Shown here: positions 55,467-62,737 of the stretch, in pieces
Layout of the letters: each line of letters begins with the position of its first letter
Position numbering within the stretch: the first letter of the stretch is position 1
NCBI GenBank assembly: GCA_027488865.1
Contig: JAIYAU010000005.1
Coordinates: forward strand, 1 to 62,737
Source: Cytophagaceae bacterium
GTDB taxonomy: Bacteria; Bacteroidota; Bacteroidia; Cytophagales; UBA9547
DNA length: 62,737 bases
Reading direction: 5' to 3'
Notes under the pieces: model-generated
Databases searched by the model: none
The model's input: the letters and a program-made list of their open reading frames with translations, nothing else
What the model was told of the DNA's origin: nothing
Position numbers and translations under genes: made by a program

Positions 55467-55882
55467 TTTCCATTATTAATAAAGGTGGAGTAGATTTAAA
55501 CTAACCTACAAGTTAATTTGATTTTTCTAGCCATGTTCAATTGATTCTCTTTTACCACGAATCTTGTTCTTAAAGTTTTTATTGTTGATCTGGTTTTTAG
55601 AAACCAATTATAAGGATACTGCGATATTTAATATTCTAATTAGGGAAGTTTAGTTCAAACGGCTGAAGAGTTACTTATTACAAATATTTTAATTACTATA
55701 AATCAGTTAGTTATTTTATAAATATTTAATTTTTATTTTCTAATTAAATTCATTTCAATAAATAATTAAAATCCTGTTATTTTTGCCCTCTTGTATTCAA
55801 GTTGTGTGTTGAAAATCATTTAAACGTTTTTTTAAAACAGATGGTATAAGCATACAACCTAGTTCACTCAATAAAACACGAG
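55467..55882. other. Long leader region upstream of thrA
   Basis: The 416-base gap contains the thrA promoter candidate and about 100 bases of AT-rich leader. A threonine- or isoleucine-rich leader peptide with an attenuator, as in the E. coli thr operon, was looked for and not found. No RNA gene or strong hairpin is evident. Confidence 0.5.
55753..55785 (+). promoter_or_regulatory. Candidate thrA promoter
   Basis: TATTTTTG at 55778-55785 matches TAnnTTTG. An imperfect TTTC at 55753-55756 lies 21 bases upstream as the -33 element. The leader to the ATG would be about 95 bases. Confidence 0.5.
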
Positions 55883-58339
55883 ATGAGAGTATTAAAATTT
55901 GGAGGTTCTTCAGTAGGGTCTGTTTCTAGTATTAAAGCTGTAATTGAAATAGTTGAAAATGCACAAAAAAAACATGGAAGAATAGCTATAGTACTTTCCG
56001 CTATGTCTGGTGTGACAAATCAACTTTTAGCAGCGGGTGATCTAGCTGCCAAAAGTGACGCAGGTTATAAAGAGTTGACAAAAAACATTGAAAGCAAACA
56101 TTTTGAGGTCATTCATCAACTTATTGACCCAAAAAATCAACAGAAAGTAGAATCAGCTATAAAGGTATTGATAGGTGAATTGGAAGAAATTCTACACGGG
56201 GTGTTTTTGCTTAAGGAATTATCAAAAAGAACACATGATCTCATAGCGTCTTTTGGTGAGCGACTTAGTAACTATATGGTTTCTGAATGTTTTAAGGAGA
56301 GACAACCTGATGCTGCGTACCTTGATGCTCGAGAGTTAGTAAAAACGGATGACAATTTTGGCAACGCTAGGGTCAATTTTAAGGTGACGGACGAATTAAT
56401 TCGTAAATATTTTGATAGTCACAAATCTTTACAAGTTATAACAGGATTTATTGGTTCAACAGATAAAAATGAAACAACTACCTTAGGGAGAGGTGGTTCA
56501 GATTATTCAGCGGCAATTTTTGGAGCTGCATTAGATTGTGAAGAAATAGAAATTTGGACAGATGTGGACGGAATGTTAACAGCAGACCCTCGAAGTGTAA
56601 AAAAGGCATTCACACTACCAAATGTTTCTTATATTGAAGCAATGGAGTTATCTCATTTTGGTGCAAAAGTCATTTATCCACCTACCATGCAACCCGCTTT
56701 TGCTAAAAGGATTCCCATTAGCATCAAAAACACTTTTAATCCAGCTTTTGCAGGCACCTTAATTACTGACAAATCTACCCCCGGTTTCATTATTAAAGGA
56801 ATTTCATCTATAAATGATGTAGTTCTTTTTAACATACAAGGGAGTGGTATGATGGGTGAAACAGGATTTTCTGGACGCTTATTTACCACATTGGCAAAAA
56901 ATAAAATTAATATTATATTAATTACACAAGCGTCTTCTGAGTTTTCAATTACGTTTGCAATCAATCCTATTGATGCAGAAAAAGCCCAAATCTCCTTAGA
57001 AGAGGAGTTTGAGAATGAACTAAAATCCAATAAACTAGAACCAATAAAAATAGAAAAAGAAGTGTCTGTAGTGGCTATTGTTGGTGAAAATATGCACCAA
57101 ACTCCAGGTATAGCTGCTAAAATGTTTACGGCCTTAGGTTCTAACGGTATTAATGTAATTGCCATTGCGCAAGGCTCCTCAGAATACAATGTTTCTGTGG
57201 TGATTAACTGTGTTGATATGAGCAAGGCACTCAATGCTTTACATGAGGCATTTTTCTTATCAGACACCAAAACTTTAAATGTTTTTGTTACTGGACTAGG
57301 CTTAATTGGTGCGACCTTAATCACACAAATCGCAAATCAGCAAAATTATCTAGCTAAACATAAAGCACTAAAAATTAATATTGTTGGAATAACCAATACC
57401 AAAAAAATGTTAGTAAAAGCTGATGGCATTGATTTGGCTAATTGGCAAAAGGAATTAGGGCAGGAGGGAACTGCAGCCAATTTAGATCAATACATTCAAC
57501 AAATAAGAACACTAAATTTACCAAATAGCGTGTTTGTTGATAATACCTCAAGCAAAGATGTAATCAAATATTACGAAATACTTTTAAAATCAAGTATATC
57601 CGTGGTTACACCTAATAAGTTGGCAAATTCTGGTTCTTACGAGCAGTATGAACGCTTGCACAAAACAGCCAAACAACATGGCGTTCAATTTTTATATGAG
57701 ACCAATGTGGGCGCAGGGTTGCCAATTATTGGTACTTTAAAGGACTTGTTAAACAGTGGTGACCAAATAATTAGAATTGAAGCAGTACTTTCTGGAACTT
57801 TGTCTTATATCTTTAATTCATATAAAAAGGGAATCAATTTTTTTGAAATTGTAAAAGAAGCTAAAGAAAAAGGATTTACCGAGCCCGATCCTAGGGATGA
57901 CCTAAGTGGAATGGATGTAGCAAGAAAAATACTAATATTGGCTAGAGATTCTGGATTTGCTCTTGAGCCAGATGATGTTAGCGTAGAGAATATTTTGCCA
58001 AATAATTGTATAGCTGCTAAAACGGTAGATGAATTTTTTATTGAGCTTAAAACTTCCAACGACTATTTTGAAACTCGAAGAAATGAAGCTGAAAAAGAAG
58101 GTAAAGTATTGAGATTTATTGCAACACTTGAAAACGGAAAGGCCAAAGTTTCTTTAAATGCTGTAGATGACCAGCATCCATTTTATTCTATGAACGGAAG
58201 TGATAACATTATTTCATTTACTACAGAGCGTTATAAGGAAAGGCCATTGGTTGTGAAAGGTCCAGGTGCTGGCGCTGAAGTAACAGCTGCTGGAGTATTT
58301 GCAGATATTATTAAGGTGGGAAGCATGATTGGAAGATAA
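55883..58339 (+). CDS. thrA: Bifunctional aspartokinase/homoserine dehydrogenase
   Basis: The 818-residue fusion carries out the first and third steps from aspartate toward threonine and methionine. The kinase half (1 to about 300) has KFGGSSVGS and GRGGSDYSA. Two ACT regulatory domains follow (about 310-455), where feedback inhibition by an amino acid is expected. The dehydrogenase half (about 465-818) opens with VTGLGLIGATL and has VTPNKLANS and the KGPGAGAEVTAAGVF end. The length equals E. coli ThrA (about 820). Unlike E. coli, thrB and thrC do not follow; the next gene is convergent. Confidence 0.96.
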   Translation: MRVLKFGGSSVGSVSSIKAVIEIVENAQKKHGRIAIVLSAMSGVTNQLLAAGDLAAKSDAGYKELTKNIESKHFEVIHQLIDPKNQQKVESAIKVLIGELEEILHGVFLLKELSKRTHDLIASFGERLSNYMVSECFKERQPDAAYLDARELVKTDDNFGNARVNFKVTDELIRKYFDSHKSLQVITGFIGSTDKNETTTLGRGGSDYSAAIFGAALDCEEIEIWTDVDGMLTADPRSVKKAFTLPNVSYIEAMELSHFGAKVIYPPTMQPAFAKRIPISIKNTFNPAFAGTLITDKSTPGFIIKGISSINDVVLFNIQGSGMMGETGFSGRLFTTLAKNKINIILITQASSEFSITFAINPIDAEKAQISLEEEFENELKSNKLEPIKIEKEVSVVAIVGENMHQTPGIAAKMFTALGSNGINVIAIAQGSSEYNVSVVINCVDMSKALNALHEAFFLSDTKTLNVFVTGLGLIGATLITQIANQQNYLAKHKALKINIVGITNTKKMLVKADGIDLANWQKELGQEGTAANLDQYIQQIRTLNLPNSVFVDNTSSKDVIKYYEILLKSSISVVTPNKLANSGSYEQYERLHKTAKQHGVQFLYETNVGAGLPIIGTLKDLLNSGDQIIRIEAVLSGTLSYIFNSYKKGINFFEIVKEAKEKGFTEPDPRDDLSGMDVARKILILARDSGFALEPDDVSVENILPNNCIAAKTVDEFFIELKTSNDYFETRRNEAEKEGKVLRFIATLENGKAKVSLNAVDDQHPFYSMNGSDNIISFTTERYKERPLVVKGPGAGAEVTAAGVFADIIKVGSMIGR

Positions 58340-58478
58340 TTAGCTATATCCTTGGGTAGTTTTAGTATAAAAATTACCTATTAATTAAGTAGATTGTGAT
58401 CTATTGAAAGGTTATAAGTATTTGTAAACCTTATTTATAAATATTCTCTAAAAGTAGATTCCTATTAGAAGATAGAGG

Positions 58479-58934
58479 TCATATCAAAAATTTATTCATA
58501 AAAACCCTGTTTGTGATGCTAAAACCAAGTCTCTTATAGAGATTCTGGGCTTTAAAATTGGTTGGAAATACCTCTAAGTCAAGCATAACATATTGTTTAA
58601 GTTCCGTAAGTAAGGTGATAAACTTGGTAACAATTCCTTGACCACGATAAGGTGGTAGGACGTAAAGTTCGTCCACTATCAATACCTTTCCTCCATATTC
58701 GTTGCTCCAAAAGGAGCATAAAAGCCCATATCCCACTACATTAGTATCACTCAAAAAAACGTAACATTGTACCTCCTCGGGATGGGTAACAGTTCTATTT
58801 AAAGTATTATGCACTTGTTTTTCGGAGATTGTGCTATGCTCACCTTCTATTTCTGCTGATTCTTTATAAAGAGCGAACACCATGGACACAACTTCAGAGT
58901 GGTCTAGAGTTGAAATCAATCTAAATTCAATCAT
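58479..58934 (-). CDS. GNAT family acetyltransferase
   Basis: A 151-residue single GNAT domain. Acetyl-CoA binding is indicated by VDELYVLPPYRGQGIVTKFI, where RGQG matches the conserved RxxGxG-type loop. The C-terminal part, LEVFPTNFKAQNLYKRLGFSI, is the usual GNAT end. The substrate (amine, antibiotic, protein N-terminus) cannot be inferred. It is convergent with thrA and followed on its own strand by nothing close. Confidence 0.9.
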   Translation of the reverse strand: MIEFRLISTLDHSEVVSMVFALYKESAEIEGEHSTISEKQVHNTLNRTVTHPEEVQCYVFLSDTNVVGYGLLCSFWSNEYGGKVLIVDELYVLPPYRGQGIVTKFITLLTELKQYVMLDLEVFPTNFKAQNLYKRLGFSITNRVFMNKFLI

Positions 58935-59093
58935 AAAACCTGTGGATAAGAGTTGAAAAGGTTTAAGTGGTTATTGCCTTGCGAATATTTCAAAATAATT
59001 GAAACTTTGCAAAATTATTAACCACATGTTGTGTTATGATTGAATTTTTTACCTACCAAGTTATCATTGATCGATAATCAACTAGTCGCTTGT

Positions 59094-60089
59094 TTAGAAA
59101 AACGATTTATATAAAGTTCTGATACTTAATAATATAATAAGTATACCCACAGTAATCATTAGCGGTTTTCGCTTCACTTTGCTTACTAAAAATGCAGCAA
59201 ACGGTGCAGCAAATACTCCGCCAATTATAAGTCCCACAATTACTTGCCACAAACCTTCTTCAATACCAATAAAAACTACAAAAGTTAAAGCACTTGCACT
59301 CGCAACAAAGAATTCGGCCAAATTAACCGATCCTATAGTGTAATTTACTGCTCTACCACTACTTACCAATGTAGAGGTAACTATTGGTCCCCAACCACCT
59401 CCACCTACTGAATCCATAAATCCACCTAATGCTGCAAGAGGGGCAACTTGTTTTATTTTTCGTTTTGGTTGCACTTTCATCAAAGCTTTTCTTAGCACTA
59501 TCAGCCCTAAAAAAATTAAATATACTGCTGTAGCAGGTTTGATATAATTTTTAACAAATGATTCTGGCTGAGAGTCCGCAATACAAAGTAGCGAAGCACC
59601 CACAATCGAACCTATCATGCCTGGAATGAGCAGATTTTTAAATAATTTCTTATTTACATTGCCAAATTTTAAATGTGATAGACCAGACGCTCCGGTAGTA
59701 AATACCTCAGCTATATGAACACTGGCACTGCTCAAGGCTGGTGAAATGCCCAAACTTAATAAGAAGGTGGAAGCCGTAGCTCCATACGCCATGCCCAATG
59801 CTCCGTCAACAATTTGCGCAAGAAGACCGATTAAGATAAAATAAAATAGTTTTTCATTAAAGATACTCTTTAAAATTCCAATTACATTATTGTAAGTTTC
59901 TTCAGGTGCAGCAGTAATAATCCATGTTATAGAAAATGCCAACAGCAAAAAAACTCCTAATCCAATTATTAAAAATTTTAGAAGAGGGCTTTTTGTATTT
60001 TCGATATTTACTTCATCAATTAGTTGAACTTGGGTATCAGCTTGGGCTAATTGATCTTCAATTTCCTTAATTTTCTGGGTGGGTGTCAT
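59094..60089 (-). CDS. TSUP (TauE/SafE) family membrane transporter
   Basis: This 331-residue protein has a soluble N-terminal stretch of about 40 residues and then about eight to nine membrane helices. The family pattern is visible twice: GLLAQIVDGALGMAYGATASTFLLS in the first half and AALGGFMDSVGGGGWGPIVTS in the second. TSUP proteins export sulfite, sulfonates or related organosulfur anions; the substrate here is unknown. It diverges from the M16 peptidase gene. Confidence 0.9.
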   Translation of the reverse strand: MTPTQKIKEIEDQLAQADTQVQLIDEVNIENTKSPLLKFLIIGLGVFLLLAFSITWIITAAPEETYNNVIGILKSIFNEKLFYFILIGLLAQIVDGALGMAYGATASTFLLSLGISPALSSASVHIAEVFTTGASGLSHLKFGNVNKKLFKNLLIPGMIGSIVGASLLCIADSQPESFVKNYIKPATAVYLIFLGLIVLRKALMKVQPKRKIKQVAPLAALGGFMDSVGGGGWGPIVTSTLVSSGRAVNYTIGSVNLAEFFVASASALTFVVFIGIEEGLWQVIVGLIIGGVFAAPFAAFLVSKVKRKPLMITVGILIILLSIRTLYKSFF

Positions 60090-60295
60090 TTAAATTTCTT
60101 ATTCGGTTTCAAAGTTAAACCCTATTTAATCAATAGACAAAATTAAATCTATTTATTTTAAATTTTAGATACAAATGATAATATCTGATTACTTATGGCG
60201 TTATTAATTTGGTTTAGTTTTTTGTAATTTTAAAATTATTCAACATAAATTAATTTTTATTGTTATTATAGCACTTTGTAAATTTATAATCGCTT

Positions 60296-62737
60296 ATGAA
60301 ATATTTAGTAATTCTTATTTTTGCTGTTTTCTTCACCTTTTTTTCATGTCAAGGTACTAAAAAAGAAAAATATCAACCAACCACACACCAAGAAAATGGA
60401 TACACTTACGTTACAGTTGCTAATGACCCTCTCAAAGCACGAATTTATACATTACAAAACGGACTGAAAGTATACATGACTGTTTATAAAGATGCTCCAA
60501 GAATACAAACCTATGTGGCCATAGGTGCTGGAAGCAAGAATGATCCAGCCTTTGCTACTGGTCTAGCCCATTATTTAGAACACATACTTTTTAAAGGCAC
60601 CTCCAAAATTGGTACAGCTAATTGGACTGAAGAAAAAGTGCTGATAGACAAAATTGAGTCATTGTACGAGATCTATAGAAAAACGACGGATGTAAAATTG
60701 AGAGAAGAACTCTATCATCAAATCGACAGCATATCAGGTAAGGCTGCTACCTTTGCCATTGCTAATGAGTACGATAAACTCATGGGAAGCATAGGAGCGC
60801 AAGGTACTAATGCATACACGTTTGTTGAACAAACTGTTTATGTAAATGATATTCCTTCTAATCAATTAGGTAAGTGGGCTGAGATTGAGGCAGAACGTTT
60901 TGGTGAGGTAGTACCAAGATTATTTCACACTGAGTTAGAAGCAGTATATGAAGAAAAAAACCGTGGTTTGGATAGCGACCAACGCAAGGTTTGGGAAACT
61001 ATTTTTGCCCAGTTATTTAAAAAACACACTTATGGCACTCAAACTACCATTGGTACTGTAGAACATTTAAAGAATCCTTCAATTACAGAAATTAAGAAAT
61101 TCTTTTATACCTATTATAATCCAAACAATATGGCCATATGCCTCAGTGGAGATTTTGATCCAGCCGAAGCAATCCAAATAATTGATAAGAATTTTGGAAA
61201 AATGAAGGCCAAAGAAATTCCAACATTTGTACCGCCTATTGAAAGTGAAATTACCAAGCCAGTTGTAAATGATGTATATGGTCCTGACGCACAAAGTGTT
61301 TCTATTGCTTACAGATTCCCAAGCGGTACTACTAGGGAGGCTATGCTTATGGAAATGGTAAGTGCAATATTGGCAAATGGACATGCAGGGCTAATAGATA
61401 TTAACCTAAATCAAAAACAAAAAGTACTGGGTGGATATTCTTATGCACTTCGGTTAAAAGATTATTCTTTACAAATGATTGGTGGCAACCCAAGAGAAGG
61501 TCAATCACTTGAGGAAGTAAAAACACTGCTATTGAGTGAAATTGAAAAAATAAAAAGGGGCGAATTTGATGAATGGTTGATAAAAGCTATTGTAAATAAT
61601 TCAAAAATCGAAAGAATGAAACACTATGAAAGCAACGAGTCGCGTGCAGATGCTTTTGTTACTTCATTTACTATGGGCATGAACTGGAACGAATTTCTTA
61701 ATGAAAACGACCTCATGGCTCAATTTACTAAAAAAGAGATTGTTGAATTTGCAAATAAAAATTATAAGGAAAACTATATTGTTGTAAATAAGCGCACAGG
61801 TGCAGATACAACCATTGAAAAAGTCCCAAAACCAATTATCACTCCAGTTACTGTTAATAGAGATGCACAATCAGTGTTTTATAAAAAACTAAGCTCTCAA
61901 CAAGCCGCGCCAATTAAACCTGTTTTCCTAGATTATACCAAGGATTTTGATAAAATCACACTACAAAATAAAATTCCAGCCATTTATAAAAAGAATACAA
62001 CGAATGGTCTCTTCGAATTGTATTATATCCTTGATATTGGTACAAATACAGATCCTAAAATTGGATTGGCTGTAGAATACCTTGATTACCTTGGTACCTC
62101 CAAATTTTCGGCAGCAGAATTAAAAAAGGAATTTTACAAATTAGGCTGTAGTTTTGGAGTATATTCTGGTCAAGATAAGGTGTACGTAATGCTTTCTGGT
62201 CTTAATGATAGTTTCGAACCTGGTGTCAAACTCTTTGAGGAATTACTCTCCAATGCCAAACCAGACGATAAAGCCTTAGCTGATTTAGTAGCTGGTATAC
62301 TCAAGGAGCGTAGGGATAGTAAATTGAACAAATCTGTAATTTTGCGTAACGCCATGGTTAGTTATGCGAAATATGGCCCCAAATCTGCATTTAATGATTT
62401 ATTAAAGGAACACGAACTCAGAAAAATTGAAGCAAAAGACCTCACCAATATTATAAAAAACTTGTGTACATATCAGCACAGGGTTCTGTATTACGGACCA
62501 AACTCTTCTTCTGGTTTAAATTCTACTCTGGAAAAATACCATAAAATTCCTAGCAAACTCATTCCTTGCCCACCGCAAAAGGATTATCCAGAGGTAAATA
62601 TTGATAAAACAAATGTTTATTTTGTGAATTATGATATGGTACAGGCTGAGGTAGTACTGTTATCAAAATCTATACCTTACAATAAAGATCTTTTGCCAAT
62701 AAGTGAGCTATTTAACCAATATTTTGGTGGTGATATG
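60296..62737 (+). CDS. M16 (insulinase-like) peptidase lipoprotein, 3' end cut
   Basis: The frame starts at ATG 60296 and stays open for 814 codons to the window edge. A lipoprotein signal (lipobox TFFSC, cysteine 18) leads an M16 domain with the inverted zinc motif HYLEH (H92, E95, H96). A further acidic ligand is expected in ELEAVYEEKNRG around 213-220. The second half has the typical inactive-domain pattern, ending within ISELFNQYFGGDM. M16 lipoproteins of this kind sit in the periplasm and digest small peptides. The gene is incomplete because the window ends. Confidence 0.93.
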   Translation, partial: MKYLVILIFAVFFTFFSCQGTKKEKYQPTTHQENGYTYVTVANDPLKARIYTLQNGLKVYMTVYKDAPRIQTYVAIGAGSKNDPAFATGLAHYLEHILFKGTSKIGTANWTEEKVLIDKIESLYEIYRKTTDVKLREELYHQIDSISGKAATFAIANEYDKLMGSIGAQGTNAYTFVEQTVYVNDIPSNQLGKWAEIEAERFGEVVPRLFHTELEAVYEEKNRGLDSDQRKVWETIFAQLFKKHTYGTQTTIGTVEHLKNPSITEIKKFFYTYYNPNNMAICLSGDFDPAEAIQIIDKNFGKMKAKEIPTFVPPIESEITKPVVNDVYGPDAQSVSIAYRFPSGTTREAMLMEMVSAILANGHAGLIDINLNQKQKVLGGYSYALRLKDYSLQMIGGNPREGQSLEEVKTLLLSEIEKIKRGEFDEWLIKAIVNNSKIERMKHYESNESRADAFVTSFTMGMNWNEFLNENDLMAQFTKKEIVEFANKNYKENYIVVNKRTGADTTIEKVPKPIITPVTVNRDAQSVFYKKLSSQQAAPIKPVFLDYTKDFDKITLQNKIPAIYKKNTTNGLFELYYILDIGTNTDPKIGLAVEYLDYLGTSKFSAAELKKEFYKLGCSFGVYSGQDKVYVMLSGLNDSFEPGVKLFEELLSNAKPDDKALADLVAGILKERRDSKLNKSVILRNAMVSYAKYGPKSAFNDLLKEHELRKIEAKDLTNIIKNLCTYQHRVLYYGPNSSSGLNSTLEKYHKIPSKLIPCPPQKDYPEVNIDKTNVYFVNYDMVQAEVVLLSKSIPYNKDLLPISELFNQYFGGDM

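Noticed and set aside
55467-55882. A possible thr-type attenuator upstream of thrA.
   Set aside because: No leader peptide rich in Thr or Ile and no antiterminator/terminator hairpin pair could be found in the 416-base leader.
56674-57324. A 216-codon minus-strand frame inside thrA.
   Set aside because: It lies wholly within a well-supported gene with full family motifs. Long antisense frames are common opposite AT-rich Lys/Asn-coding sequence.

Overview
The window is an AT-rich (roughly one-third GC) stretch of a Bacteroidota chromosome. The assignment rests on four things: several secreted proteins end in type IX secretion (T9SS) type A sorting domains; lineage-typical families occur (DUF4249, GWxTD, BatC-like TPR, LytS/LytTR pairs); promoters fit the Bacteroidota form TTTG-N19/20-TAnnTTTG; and Shine-Dalgarno sequences are largely absent. 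The family or genus cannot be settled from this sequence. No insertion sequence, prophage, CRISPR array or rRNA is visible. One tRNA-Arg(TCT) is present. Both ends cut genes: an unrecognised minus-strand gene at the left and an M16 peptidase lipoprotein at the right.

Layout. 0.6-8.7 kb: a KdnA-like sugar aminotransferase (8-amino-Kdo type), an AsmA-like envelope protein, a secreted TPR protein, an M42 aminopeptidase, and a membrane sensor with HBM-like and HAMP regions but no output domain. 8.8-18.7 kb: purB, an SH3-like lipoprotein, a large secreted vWA protein, a SulP anion transporter with an extra C-terminal domain, a Tyr/Asn-rich lipoprotein, and a secreted thioredoxin with two tandem T9SS-sorting-like repeats. 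18.8-28.7 kb: dnaX split by an A10 slippage tract, a LytTR regulator with its eight-PAS LytS-type kinase, yjjG, aroA and thiD. 28.9-37.7 kb: a large T9SS PKD protein, a propeller-like lipoprotein, purQ, a PpiD-like foldase, and a NAD-kinase-like/SPFH pair. 37.7-39.4 kb: a small accessory-looking patch (unknown basic protein, SUKH protein). 39.4-53.7 kb: DUF4249 lipoprotein, hemA, a T9SS-exported GH9 glucanase, a GWxTD protein, fabH, a VCBS-repeat T9SS protein, a thiolase, a BatC-like protein and a hybrid histidine kinase. 53.9-62.7 kb: tRNA-Arg, a CvfB-like S1 protein, a TerB-like protein, thrA (fused aspartokinase-homoserine dehydrogenase), a GNAT, a TSUP transporter and the partial M16 peptidase.

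Most genes are ordinary core metabolism, signalling and envelope functions. The strongest unusual signal is dnaX: frame 0 stops right after the clamp-loader region, six bases past a run of ten A, while the -1 frame continues for about 190 codons into a plausible tau tail. That is the arrangement expected for gamma/tau production by slippage, although a homopolymer sequencing error would look the same. Secondary points of interest are the duplicated sorting-like repeats on the thioredoxin, the SulP C-terminal extension, the degenerate NAD-kinase/SPFH pair, the output-less sensor, and a 21-bp inverted repeat whose arm is the coding end of the GWxTD gene.
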